DNA of 64,000 nucleotides, taken from NCBI GenBank assembly GCA_964019425.1, contig OZ025788.1:434001-498000 (forward strand). The letters are read 5' to 3'. The stretch comes from Flectonema sp. DT1601 (lineage: Eukaryota; Euglenozoa; Diplonemea; Diplonemida; Diplonemidae). Numbering within the stretch: position 1 is the stretch's first letter; every line of letters starts with the position of its first letter. Below, in pieces: positions 1 to 10,360 of the stretch. The translations under genes were made by a program, and so were the position numbers. A model generated the notes under the pieces. The model was not told where the DNA came from, made no database searches, and saw nothing but the letters and a program-made list of their open reading frames with translations.

Positions 1-2
1 GT

Positions 3-1253
3 TCTCTTGTAGCAGGTTCTGGAGCTGGTGGAGCTCTATCAAAAACAATGGTTATTGCTAATCAAATAAAGTGTACTGATGGTGTCCCCTCAGACGGCCT
101 TCCTTTTATAGTTCATCCTCTGATCTTCGCAATAAAGGGAAACTACTGGGCTGGTGCTGTGATTGGAAATATTTCGTTGTGTCTATTCTCGTATATATTT
201 TTATATTTATTCGTTTTTATTATGAAGCGAAGGAATCCAGACAAAGACATTACCCTGACCATGAGGTATCCTGGAGTCTTGATTCCGGCCTCATTAATTC
301 TGTACCCATCAATCCTGCAGTATTCTGGTCTGCTGTTGATATATTCACACACTGCAGTTATGAAGATCGTGGGGGTATCAGGAATTTCATTTTGTATAAT
401 TTTTATGGCTTTGGTGATGACGATATTCAGATGTAATCATAACAAATGTGCATATCGACAACGTTCGGAGGAGCATTACGCTCCATTCGTTGCCTATGCT
501 CTTGGATGTGGTGCTTGGGAAGCTGTTGATGAGGATGACTACTATGTAGAAAGAATGGGAACCGGTTTCGATATTTATTGTTATATAAAACACTTACGAG
601 GTCACTATATTGTTATTGAATATGGTCCAGTCCCACTCCTGGTAGGAGCGGCATGGATATCAACGAACAATGTGTGGTATTGTACTGTACGGATTTCTGT
701 TTTATTTTTTGCAACGTTTGTTCAATTGATCTACGTATGGAAGTTTAGAGTTTACATTGCCCCCTTACTAACTCATCTACACGTTTTAACAAATTCTTTA
801 ATTAGTTCTGCATTATTATTAGAACTTGTTTCTATTCATGCGTATGGTGAAAGTGATAATTGGGCTGATTCAATAAGTACCAACTTAATGACTGCTAGTG
901 TCAGTTTGGTTCTTTTACGATGTGCTTACGACTGTCTTCAATACGTTGTTGATATTGTATCTGGTTATAAGAGACTAATTATTCAAGAATCACACAATGA
1001 TTCTCCTCAATTTGAAAAAGAAAATGTTAGCTGTACATCAGCAAGTGATATGATGATGCCTTTAATGCCTTTATCTAATCGGCATTCTTCCGAAGCAAGT
1101 AGCCAACCGAATCTTGCGTTTGTTAATATGGAATACAACCTACTACACTGTAAGTTTGGTGACAGTGATAACGAAGGTTGTGAAGTTATTCCTTTTCATA
1201 ACATCCAACCAGTTGATGACATGCCTGGTGGATTCATTAAAGCGTCCCTGTAG
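3..1253 (+). CDS. DGF-1-like multi-pass surface membrane protein, C-terminal part (5' partial)
   Basis: The reading frame is open from the left edge, so the first ATG at 48 is probably internal; the frame before it reads SLVAGSGAGGALSKT. About six hydrophobic helices follow, near GNYWAGAVIGNISL, YPGVLIPASLIL, KIVGVSGISFCII, RISVLFFATFVQ, NSLISSALLLEL and LMTASVSLVLL, then a polar cytoplasmic tail of about 100 residues ending in TAG. The GAVIGN start of the first helix, the basic residues after it and the RYPG opening of the second recall the C-terminal region of T. cruzi DGF-1 and Bodo saltans membrane-associated proteins; this is from memory, not a search. In that family a very large extracellular beta-helical ectodomain precedes the helices, so most of the gene should lie to the left. 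Function is unknown; a surface role is inferred. Confidence 0.72.
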   Translation, partial: SLVAGSGAGGALSKTMVIANQIKCTDGVPSDGLPFIVHPLIFAIKGNYWAGAVIGNISLCLFSYIFLYLFVFIMKRRNPDKDITLTMRYPGVLIPASLILYPSILQYSGLLLIYSHTAVMKIVGVSGISFCIIFMALVMTIFRCNHNKCAYRQRSEEHYAPFVAYALGCGAWEAVDEDDYYVERMGTGFDIYCYIKHLRGHYIVIEYGPVPLLVGAAWISTNNVWYCTVRISVLFFATFVQLIYVWKFRVYIAPLLTHLHVLTNSLISSALLLELVSIHAYGESDNWADSISTNLMTASVSLVLLRCAYDCLQYVVDIVSGYKRLIIQESHNDSPQFEKENVSCTSASDMMMPLMPLSNRHSSEASSQPNLAFVNMEYNLLHCKFGDSDNEGCEVIPFHNIQPVDDMPGGFIKASL

Positions 1254-2279
1254 AAAATGTATCGGTCTACTTTTTTTTTTGCGACTAAATTTCCACTAAT
1301 TTTTTTCAATCGAGGCGGCATTATAATGTGCCGCATCACTCGGTTCATTTCTGTCTAAAATTCTGGGAGGTTGGAGAACATCGAACAAAAAGCTATTACA
1401 GAGTACGAGCATGTGTAGGTGAAATATACTACGTTCATGATCAGATCATCATCGCAGTTAGTGTTAGTGAAGGAGCTCTCAGACTCGAAGGAAGTGCTAT
1501 CCTGTTCTTCAGATAAAGGCAAAATTATCTCCCGCGGGGAGGTTCTCTAGGAGCTGCAACAGTTTTCTAACGCAATTGCTAGCATGAGAAGAACTGGGTC
1601 AAAGGCACACTTGGGAAGGAGGAAAAAAGAAAGTTGAAAAGGAATAAACTATAAAACTGGGGCTGTTTTTTACTCAGATTATCTCGATCGTTCCATTCCA
1701 GGTCCGGGATTAATATTTATCATTGAGTAGGAAATCCTGCAAGGAGAGGTTAATATCCCTTTAGTGTCACTAAATATGTGTAAATTGCATCCCTATGCTT
1801 ATTTTGAACAACCGAACCCTCCCCGATTCCAAAAAAGAAATCATGATGTGTTTACTCCAGGTGGTGCGTTTTTTTGGTCACAAAAATAATTTTGACTGAT
1901 GTATATTTATTTTTTTTCTTCTGATCAAATTTTATCAAAAAAAAATAAAAAAATATTCCCCTCTTTTATTGATAAAATAAATAAATAAATCTGTATAAGT
2001 TCCTTTAATACGATTTTTATTTTATATTTTACTCTCTCTCTCTCTTGGCTTCTTAAGGAAAATTTACGCTTGCGGTGAAAAGCATATTGTAGTCTGCTCC
2101 AGTGGTGGCCTGAGATCAAGGGAGGCACACTGGCTTACATTCGACGCAGTCTCTGCAATCCCTGATCCTGGCTTGCGTGTTGTCTAGACTTGGCTGAATT
2201 CAAAGTTGACTACAAGCCAAAGACATGGTTCTGGATATATCTTAATTAGTACCCTCTATGGTGTGGTGTATCATCTGTG

Positions 2280-2460
2280 CATGTCACTGGAGCCCTAGTC
2301 GATGCGGACACATTTTTTATACAGGGGCTCGTCATAGAGGCAAGAGAGTAGAGCTACGTTGCCTGTGGGGCAGCAGCGTGCACCGAAGCCAAGGATGCAG
2401 GATGGACTCCTCGACCGGGGAAATGTACACCTTTCCCCTTCGAAGCCTCGTATCGTAAAA
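2280..2460. other. GC-richer island with hairpins, unassigned
   Basis: This stretch is visibly richer in G and C than its surroundings. It contains a perfect 7-bp stem (GGGGAAA at 2417-2423 with TTTCCCC at 2432-2438, loop of 8) and a TGCC/GGCA hairpin near 2360-2376. It does not fold as a tRNA and holds no credible protein. It could be a structured RNA or the remnant of one; strand is unknown. Confidence 0.25.
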
Positions 2461-2636
2461 TAAAACGACGGTTTTAGATGCAAAAGCAGATACGGATTTT
2501 CACTTGTGGGTCTTTTCTTTGCCTCTCGCTTCGCTCGTGAGGTAAACACACTCGAGTGGGTAAAAACCCTGAAATTCAGGCTATCTGATCTTCGTCTAGT
2601 AGTTATTAGTTTTTTCGAACGAAAAAACTTGCGAAC

Positions 2637-2667
<31 letters not shown>

Positions 2668-4639
2668 GTCAGGTATTCTTTGGTGTGTTTCATAAGTTTT
2701 TTGCTTGTTTTGCGGGTGCGTTCCATTTTTTATTCTTCTTTTTTCCCTTGTCATCTATTTTTCCCAACTGCATAAAAAGAATATTAACAAGGCATTGTGA
2801 TTTAACTATCACTCATTATCTATTTGAGAATATTTTTGGTAGTCAGTTGCGGAATGAGGTACCCAGAACTCACTGATGAAATCAAGGAGATAATTTAGAA
2901 AAAAATATGGAACAGCAGCAATATTTTCTTTTATTTTTGTTGCACCCGACACAAGTCAGTTAGCAGAGCTATTCGAATAAACGACGAAGCTTTATTATAT
3001 GTTTATTTCTCCGTGCGTCAGTGTTGCTGTCATGTGATCAACAGATCATAATAAGTTGTTTGTGTAGATTCCTTTTATTGCAAAAAAGAACATTTTTACT
3101 TATTTCTTTCTTTGCAACGTATTTTAGAAAACGCTTCGCTGACAAAAAAAAAAACCAAAAAAAAAAAAAAAAGAAGCCTTTTAGTTAGGTAGTCGTAGCC
3201 ATACTTATTCGGTTTTGTATTATTCATACTTGTACCCCTTTAAAAGGATTCGATCGTTATGATATATTCTTTCCCCTCTTTTACTTACATATAATTACAG
3301 CAAATTACTTCTCTTTAATAACAAAAAGGTTAGGTTTACAGCATGTCGCTCAACCTGCAGTACGCGGCACATTCAAAGACGGGATTAAGATTTAACCGAT
3401 TCCTTTAGTCTTTTTATATGGCAACCGTGGGTTGACCGAACCTTTTTTAGTTTAAACAGTTTTAAATTGCTTTTTTTTTAGACTGCAATCAAATTCCCTC
3501 TCTTTTTATTTCATGAGAGTGAGATCCCCAGGGAGTAGGGAAAAAAAAAAAGAAGGGATCCCTTTGCTCATTTATTTTTCTTATTCGTTCGTTGGTTCGT
3601 TTTTTTTTCTCTTTTTTTTCCCCGCACTGAAAATATCTAATTAGGGTTGTTACGTAAACGATGCGGATTCAGAGGATGAGAAAATTATTTAGTGTGTATG
3701 TGTGTGTTTTTTGCGCAAAAATCCGTTTAATAATTTCATTCATGAGCAGGTGTTCGACCGATTATTTTCTTTTTTCTTTTGGTTTAAGTCTTCTGACTTT
3801 TTTAACTCAAGAAATCAACGAATTCGGAAAAACTGCAGGCTCCTTCGCTAATTGTTTCGTAGCTTCTTATTAGCATTTCTTCTTGTGCATCTTCCTCTCC
3901 TTATTTTTCTGCCGAACGTTTTTAGTTTTGTTTTCCTCCTCCTTTTTGTACAAGACCTCAGAGGAAGTATCAAATTACCTTTCCAAGGGGCTATATTGGC
4001 GAAATTAGTTCTTGCCATGCGTGCTTTTTGAATTTTTTGATCCGAGAGGAAACAAAAAAAAAAAGAAGATTGGGTTTAACTTATTCCATTATCTCAACCA
4101 GCATGTTTTCCGTTTATCACATTTGTGATTACAAACGGAGATGATATAAGACTCGTTCTGTTGAGAAGCTTTACTGCTCTCATTGCATACACTTAAGCAA
4201 AGTGTTTGGTTGTTCAGATGTTACGGAATTGAATGATTGAGTATATTCGCTCTCTGAGAATCGATTATTCGTTTTCCTTTTCATACCTCTTTTTTGTCCC
4301 CCCCCCTTTTTTTTTTGCTTCTCGTTTTTTTCTTTAATCAATTTACGTTTCCCTTTTATTTTGTTTCTTCTCGCTGGTGGAAGTCTTGGTGTTCAGTAGT
4401 TAGTGAACATTTCTTTAATTCAGCTTTCCTAATTCTGATTTGTGTACTTGAATTCGATATTCTGTCGACCGTCTCGGTGTTTATCCTTTGTGGGCTTTTA
4501 CTCCCTCAGAGAAAAGTAGGGGAAAAAAAAGATTTCGTCCCCTTTTTTTTCCCTTTTAATTTAGAGAGGCTCAGCGTATTGTTTCATTTCATCTATCCAC
4601 GTTCCCTCCCTCCCAAACCTTTTGCAAACTTATATTGAT

Positions 4640-4700
4640 AGGCTCATCCCTGAGGGGTATGAGCCTTATTGTAATGTGATAAGGTTCGTGAAGAACCTTA
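4640..4700. other. two adjacent strong hairpins
   Basis: The first is GGCTCAT (4640-4646) with ATGAGCC (4658-4664), extended inward by CCC/GGG. The second is ATAAGGTTC (4678-4686) with GAACCTTAT (4692-4700), closing a GTGAA loop. Thirteen bases separate them. Both stems are perfect over 7-10 bp in DNA that otherwise has little structure. They may be a small RNA or 3'-end processing element; no known family was recognised. Confidence 0.4.
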
Positions 4701-4784
4701 TTGTTATCTTGCTCTATTTTTTCCTTTAACTTGCTGGATTGATCTCGCACAATCAACAGCAGCACTACATGCCACGTATCCCTA

Positions 4785-4936
4785 CAGTAAACTGTTTCTT
4801 AGTAATAACTGTGGCAGTGAAACAAACAACAAAGAATGAATCGTTCTTAAAAGTGAGCTTCAAGCTTCAATAGTAGGATATGTTTTATAAATAAAATAAA
4901 CTTCTAGGAGGAGTTCTCTGATAAACTCTGTGAAGA
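4785..4936. repeat. degenerate direct duplication, copy 1
   Basis: This segment shares ordered blocks with 5041-5229: an ACAG-AAACT start, an AACTGT-GCAGT block, GTTCTTAAAAGTGA, TAAACTTCTA, GGAGTTCT and GATAAACT. The order is the same in both, with small insertions and substitutions, so this is an old tandem duplication, not chance. No coding capacity. Confidence 0.55.
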
Positions 4937-5040
4937 TATATTTTTTTATTCTTTTTTTTTGCAACCTCTCTATAACAAGAAAGAAAGAGTTCTTATCTTC
5001 ACACTGATCAGTGATCATCCTACTGGATCCACGAATGACC

Positions 5041-5229
5041 CCACAGGAAACTATATTAACTAATACAACTGTTGCAGTAACAACAAACGGCAATGGTGGT
5101 AAATGATGGGAAAAACGACCTCCACGAGCAGTTCTTAAAAGTGAACTTGAGAAGGTCGATATGGTAGGGTGTTTTTATGACTAAAAGTAAACTTCTAAAA
5201 GGAGTTCTATGATAAACTTTGTGAGATCA
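5041..5229. repeat. degenerate direct duplication, copy 2
   Basis: This is the partner of 4785-4936, about 0.26-0.29 kb downstream, with the same series of shared blocks, ending GGAGTTCTATGATAAACTTT. It is slightly longer because of small insertions between blocks. Confidence 0.55.
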
Positions 5230-6862
5230 CAAGCCAGTTATCCCTGTGGTATTTTTTGTGTCACCTTGGCTTCATCCCTCGCGAACATGAAGCAAGCTTT
5301 AGACCTTGCTTTCACATCGTCGGTATTGAATATCGTAAAATGGTGCAGCAAGGCAATTACTGGGCAAAGTTAGAACTGGTGGACACAACTTTTGGCATCC
5401 AAACTGATTCTTGGCTTTTTATTTTAATTCGATGGACAAAAAAAAGAAGACGCGTCCGGAATTGAGCCTGGTCTGTAGCAAAGGTTAGTTTGTCCATATT
5501 TCTTTTTTTGCAACCTTTGTAAGAAAAAAAAGCGTTGCTGTGATTTTTATCTTGAGCGGATTCGCAATGACTCACAATGTCATTTCTATTTGTTTTTTCT
5601 TGTTCTTTTTCCTCCCTTATTTTTAACGATGTTTATAATAAATAACGTTTTCTTTATTTTTTGTTTAAACTTTATATTGTGATTTACATCACCCTGGTTG
5701 CGAAATGCATTACTGGATGAGCACAATTTCCTGCCATCCGTTCATCACTGCTTTTTCTGATGCCAATCTCAATGCGTGTCATAATATACACAAGCGAACT
5801 TTGAGTGTCATCTTTTTTGATTTTCTTAAAGAGATGTCTCAGAGATTCCTGTGAGATACATACATAGAGAATATGAATTAATTATTGTTACGTGAATCAT
5901 AATATTATAGAAGATTTTTGTACCAATTAATAAATAAATATTCGGATTGAATTCCAACTGAAAAATAATAGCAAAATAACTATACTAGCATGTGTTTTCT
6001 TCCCGATATGCAGGGTAAGTTATAAATACTCATTAACTTGTCGTATATCGTTTAACGCGTACATACAGTCAAAACGTTGTGTCATCGATCCTTCTTTATT
6101 TTTCCAATTCCCCATTCCGCTAACGTATAATCTCTAAATTGATAATTGTCCATCAATTTAAAACGATGATCCTAAACTGAACAAATGATGCGACACGCAC
6201 TCTTTATGTTTGTTTTATGTGAAAGTCGTGTTTTTTTATTGCGTGAATGGCTTCAGCTTCTTTTTTCCCCTTTCCCTTCTCCTTTTTCTTGTATCAGGCG
6301 TAGTTTATATCTAACTATGAGAACATATGATTGTCTCGATTGGGCATTCTATTTTCATAATTACGTCTCTACTACTTGTTCCTTTGTTGGTTCTAGTTAC
6401 GGTGAGAGTAGCGTACAAGTGAAGATATTGCTAATGTAGTTTAGTAATCTTTCGCCCAATGTTATTAGTTAGTTTTTTTTCTGCTAGTAGTACATATTCT
6501 TATTGGTACAGTTTCCAATGGAAAACAATCCCGAATGTAGCGACCGGTATTCTTAACTCTGTCAACAGAAAACATGAATTAATAAATTCTGACCTTCTTG
6601 GTTTGATTTCTTTTGTGTTTCGGTCATAGTTACTGGTGTCGTCTGCGATTCCTCTTCGAACACTTGTGTCGTGTCTTTGGTCATCATTTTTCAATAAATA
6701 TTTCTCTCTTTTTTTGAAATTCTACAGTTATTATATTATGTTGTATCAGATTTAACTTTTATCCCTCCCATCAGAACTCCGACACATGATTCTTTAAAGC
6801 AACTAAACATTAAGAATGGATCGGTACAACTTATTTATTAATTGTGATAACTGAATGACAAA

Positions 6863-6883
6863 TACTAACATAATTCGCTACAG
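6863..6883 (+). promoter_or_regulatory. putative splice acceptor before the SPX kinase gene
   Basis: A yeast-like branch sequence TACTAAC is followed 14 bases later by CTACAG, ending 12 bases before the ATG. The pyrimidine tract here is weak. It would give a very short 5' UTR if a spliced leader is added at 6884. Confidence 0.4.
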
Positions 6884-6895
6884 AAAAGTATAACA

Positions 6896-8578
6896 ATGAG
6901 ATTTGGAGAACGTCTTCAAGAAGCAAGCAAAGGAATTGGTGAGAGAGACGTTGAACTTGAAAAGAGTGTTTTGGATTACAGTAATTTGAAAAAGACATTA
7001 CGTGGATGTGTTGAGGTCTGGAAGAACACAGACAAATCAACAGCTGACACCTCAAGCGAAGAATCGACAAATGATCCATTCTGGAACGAACTACTCTGTG
7101 AACTAAAGAAGCTAGACGCGTTTTATGATTCTCGGATGGTTACCCTTCTTAGTAAGTATAATAAATTAGAACAGAGAGTTGATTCTCCAACATCAAGTCC
7201 AGGACAGTTGAGACAAGAATTGAAAAGGTTACAAAAATGGGTCGAATTAAACCACGTTGCGCTCGTTAAAATTCACAAAAAGTACATTAAAAACGCAAAA
7301 AAACACCAACAACAATACTCTGAAGAAGAAGGAAAACTCCCAGTGATATTCAAAAGACAATTCTTTGAAGGTGATAATAAGTTAGCCAGATTAGTAAATC
7401 AAGTCGATGCTCTATACGCAGCAATGTCATTCGATAAGAAGTGTAACATATGTCAATGTACATCCCCATGCGATAAATTAGAATGCCAAAGCCTACTAAC
7501 TATTATTACTGATGTATGTCATGGTCTTGTCCCTGGTTGGGAAGAATCTGATTTAGTAATTAGAATATTAACAGGTGGGTTATCAAATAGATTATACACA
7601 GCGCACCCATCAGGTTCTTCTAACGACAAAGTCGTAGTCAGGATACTCGGATCTGGAGACATCGTCGATCGCAAACAAGAAAAAATAGTTTCAAAAGCTC
7701 TATCACAACGCGGGATAGGACCTAAGATTTTTGGTGAATTTCCCGAAGGGAGAGTTGAGGAATTCGTTTCTGGACTAGCCCTCAGATTTTATCATTTGTG
7801 TAAGGAGCACGTACTTACTGAGGTCAGTAGAAAACTTGCTGACTTTCACAAAATTGATATTGATGAATCGATTCCTCGCACTCCGGCAACATTTTCAATG
7901 GCAAGAAGATACTTAGCTTCTGCTGCTAAGGTTAGCTTTACGAATGGAGAAACTCAAGTAGTTCCTGGTACAAGTAATATCTCAAAGAAAGTCTTACTGG
8001 AAGACGTGGCATTTTCACAGGAGCAACTCACAAAAGAAATTGATTGGCTTGAGGAGCTCGCATCAAACTTCACAGTTAGTAAAATTGGATTCTGTCACTG
8101 CGATGTTCAAGAAGGAAATATTCTCGCTGATGATCCGAAATCTGAAGTTCCGGTCATTACGTTAATCGATTTTGAGTATGCTCGATATGACTATGAGGCT
8201 TTTGATATTGGAAATTTCTTTTGTGAAACGTACCTTGATAACTTCTTCCCTGAGTATCCATATTTCAGATGTCATCCACAACTGTTATTATCAGATGAGT
8301 TACAACGACTATTCCTAACAACTTATCTAACTCATCGTAACAATGGAGAACAACCTTCCAGTGAGACCGTCACAGCATTCCAACGTGAAACAGGAGTTAT
8401 GATGATGGCATCTCACTTGTTATGGTGTTTATGGTCAATGATTCAAGCCAATGCTTCAGATATAGAATTCTGTTATCTATCGTATGCGAGAATCAGACTT
8501 GCAGAATACTTTCGAATGAAGGAAGTATTCTTAGCTAGTGAAGAAAAACGAGGTGATTCCCCATGTAGAAAAAGTTAG
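6896..8578 (+). CDS. SPX-domain choline/ethanolamine kinase
   Basis: 560 residues, predicted to phosphorylate choline or ethanolamine with ATP, the first step of the Kennedy pathway to phosphatidylcholine or phosphatidylethanolamine. Residues 1 to about 185 form an SPX domain: MRFGERL start, DYSNLKK in the first helices, and HVALVKIHKKY in the conserved lysine-bearing helix that binds inositol pyrophosphates in other SPX proteins. Residues about 205-545 are the kinase: GGLSN nucleotide loop near 228, the Brenner-type FCHCDVQEGN with catalytic Asp403 and Asn408, and IDFEYA with metal-binding Asp425. The start at 6896 is supported because SPX proteins begin almost exactly at their M-x-FG motif. 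The fusion suggests phospholipid synthesis tuned by phosphate or inositol-pyrophosphate status; this is inference. Choline versus ethanolamine cannot be decided from motifs. Confidence 0.88.
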   Translation: MRFGERLQEASKGIGERDVELEKSVLDYSNLKKTLRGCVEVWKNTDKSTADTSSEESTNDPFWNELLCELKKLDAFYDSRMVTLLSKYNKLEQRVDSPTSSPGQLRQELKRLQKWVELNHVALVKIHKKYIKNAKKHQQQYSEEEGKLPVIFKRQFFEGDNKLARLVNQVDALYAAMSFDKKCNICQCTSPCDKLECQSLLTIITDVCHGLVPGWEESDLVIRILTGGLSNRLYTAHPSGSSNDKVVVRILGSGDIVDRKQEKIVSKALSQRGIGPKIFGEFPEGRVEEFVSGLALRFYHLCKEHVLTEVSRKLADFHKIDIDESIPRTPATFSMARRYLASAAKVSFTNGETQVVPGTSNISKKVLLEDVAFSQEQLTKEIDWLEELASNFTVSKIGFCHCDVQEGNILADDPKSEVPVITLIDFEYARYDYEAFDIGNFFCETYLDNFFPEYPYFRCHPQLLLSDELQRLFLTTYLTHRNNGEQPSSETVTAFQRETGVMMMASHLLWCLWSMIQANASDIEFCYLSYARIRLAEYFRMKEVFLASEEKRGDSPCRKS

Positions 8579-9973
8579 TTAAAGAAAGGAATGATATTCA
8601 ATCAATGTTTTTTTTTTTGCTTCTCTCATCTGAGTGATTTAAGTGTCAGTTTTGTTTCGTTTATATGGCTCACTGTTTTTTTTTATTCTTCCCTTTGTTT
8701 TGTCTCCTTTTCCGCAATGAGAAAAAGAAGTTTTTTTTAATTTTTTTTTTTTTTTTTTTGTGTCAAAAAAAAAAAAACAAAGTAGAAACACACTTATAGA
8801 AAGAAAATATTTCGTTCTCAAATTATTACATCGCCAGCTTCCAGCGGACACTGGGAAACGAAATTGTTCTCCGCTGCTGAGGCCTGTAATTGTTTGTTGA
8901 TCTGCGTGTGAAATTAGTTAAAGAAGTGGAGTACCGATACGTGAAAGGTAAGTTTCAAATCAAAGAGAAAAAGGAAAAGGAAAACAAACGAGTGCAATCA
9001 GCTTGTTTTTTACCAAAACAAGTTGTCGGAGTTTTAAAAAAAAAATGTTGGTAACTAACATCGATTGTATGGTTTTAAAGCAGCCAATTCTTTTTGAATT
9101 CCAACATCGAATGCACACTCCGCGCCTTACCTTGACATTGGGCGACTCGCTTAAATGTCAACCAGGCATACCATCTGACATATTGAGGACAGACATGGTG
9201 TCAATATTATTATATTTGCTTTGTCTTCTCCTAAATATGGGGTCAGAATAGACTCATTAAACGAGCGATCCAAAGGCTCTCCGTCACATTGAGTTCCTCA
9301 CGTATTTCACTGATGGATACAGACGTGTTGTGTCGTTTCTTTAACTTAGCTTCCTTTGTATTATTATATTACAATGTTTTCTAGCCCTTTTTTTTTTTTT
9401 TTTGCTGTGGAAGCAAATCGAAAAGATATTTCTTGCCTCGCTCATTGCAGCCCTGCTTTACAATTAGTGATTGCCATTACTATTCTTCAGACACAGAGAC
9501 TAGCTGTTTTATTAACAGAAGTCTTGATTGTGTTTTGTAGTCAAATTTAGTCAACTGTTGTGAGTTTTGGTTAGCTATTCAGGCTCGGTAGCTAAGTTTG
9601 CTATTTACTCGGTCTGTTGCAAGTGTTAGCATCTCTTCTAAGAAAAAAAAAAGAAAAAAACTTCTCACTTAACTATTCCTGCTTGTTTTAGGAATTGTTT
9701 TGTATGCTATAAAAGTGCATTCTCCTTTAAAAAAAGTCTGTCGTGTGGCTCAACCTCTTCAACTTCCTTCCTTACTTTCTTCGCTGAAGGGTTGATTCCA
9801 TTATGTGTTTGACGTCCTTATGATTTATTGATTGTAAGCTGTAGGTGCACTGCAATCTATTGTTGCTGTTGTGCTTGAAGTCAGGGTGTGGTATCAAAAA
9901 AAGTTCTTGGTAACAAGACTTATCACATTGCAATGTAGTTACATTATCCTATCAGTCACTTACACGTTACAAG
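8579..9973. other. intergenic region, T/A-tract rich
   Basis: Long T runs (8605-8620, 8738-8759, 9389-9404) and A runs dominate. A 68-codon ATG frame at 9045-9251 ends in TAG but is not convincing. The segment 9741-9845 shares short blocks with 13306-13440, including CTTCGCTGAAG and a loosely matched tgacgtcctta...tattgattg. I see no other gene. Confidence 0.55.
9935..9956 (+). promoter_or_regulatory. putative splice acceptor before the 52-residue gene
   Basis: The sequence TTACATTATCCTATCAG ends at 9956, 17 bases before the ATG. A second AG lies directly against the ATG at 9972-9973, so the exact acceptor is uncertain. Confidence 0.35.
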
Positions 9974-10132
9974 ATGGCAGGAAAGGCTCCACCACCGCCT
10001 CCGAAACCTGCAGCTGCAGTACATCCGAATGCATCATTGTGGTCTAATCCAACATATCTTGAGGGGTATGCGAAATCAATTACTCAAATACGACAAGTCT
10101 TACTTAGCAATCATTCTGCTGCTAAGAAGTAG
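9974..10132 (+). CDS. small proline-rich protein, 52 residues, unknown
   Basis: The frame starts MAGKAPPPPPKPAAAV, contains SLWSNPTYLEGYAKSITQ and ends NHSAAKK followed by TAG. It is too short for usual gene-finding cut-offs. Support comes from an A-rich start context (ACAAGATGG), an acceptor-like TATCAG just upstream, the TAG stop shared by every other gene here, and a composition unlike the T-rich spacer. The predicted product has a proline/alanine N-terminal arm and one amphipathic helix with a basic end. It has no signal peptide or membrane helix. I do not recognise the family; a small subunit of an organellar or cytoskeletal complex is conceivable but unsupported. Confidence 0.6.
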   Translation: MAGKAPPPPPKPAAAVHPNASLWSNPTYLEGYAKSITQIRQVLLSNHSAAKK

Positions 10133-10360
10133 TTTCTGATCCAGATGGGTGACTGTTATCAAAAACATTACACAACTGTATAATGGTGATAACTTCTAGG
10201 GCTTGAGGAATCAACTAGCAAAGTCACTGCTTTCTCTTGTAGGTAATGTCCGATAAGAATTCTACACATCGGTGGGTCGTCATTGCCTTTCCAGATTGAG
10301 TGGATAGTATTGTTGTTATTATTTAGTTCTTTCTACCAGACTACCACGAACCCGCAAAAA
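10133..10360. other. short spacer with a hairpin
   Basis: GTTATCA (10155-10161) can pair with TGATAAC (10187-10193), probably in the 3' UTR of the small gene. The end of the spacer holds the acceptor of the dehydrogenase gene. Nothing else is seen. Confidence 0.4.
10319..10339 (+). promoter_or_regulatory. putative splice acceptor before fdhA
   Basis: The pyrimidine-rich TTTAGTTCTTTCTACCAG ends at 10339, 21 bases before the ATG at 10361. This position argues against the in-frame ATG at 10283, which would lie upstream of the acceptor. Confidence 0.5.

Larger units (their letters stand above)
1254..6895. other. long intergenic region, no convincing protein gene
   Basis: This 5.6 kb is rich in homopolymer runs: T/A tracts throughout, an A run of about 27 near 2637-2663, and a CT microsatellite near 2033-2045. 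The open frames in it are short, mostly lack an ATG, and are hydrophobic only because the DNA is T-rich. No tRNA or rRNA was recognised. Items listed separately are a GC-richer island at 2280-2460, a hairpin pair at 4640-4700, a degenerate duplication at 4785-5229 and a splice-type acceptor before the next gene. The rest may be 3' UTR, spacer, or exons of genes I could not detect. Confidence 0.6.

Noticed and set aside
4294-6439. Frames at 4294-4638 and 6185-6439
   Set aside because: The first has no ATG; the second starts with ATG but is low-complexity, T-rich and without recognisable motifs.
9045-9251. 68-codon frame (MLVTNIDCMVLKQP start) ending in TAG
   Set aside because: No acceptor or conserved feature, and an A-run start context typical of the spacer. 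Kept only as a weak possibility.
10283-10360. N-terminal extension of fdhA from the ATG at 10283
   Set aside because: It lies before a good pyrimidine-AG acceptor at 10339, and the added residues are a T-rich hydrophobic run without family support.
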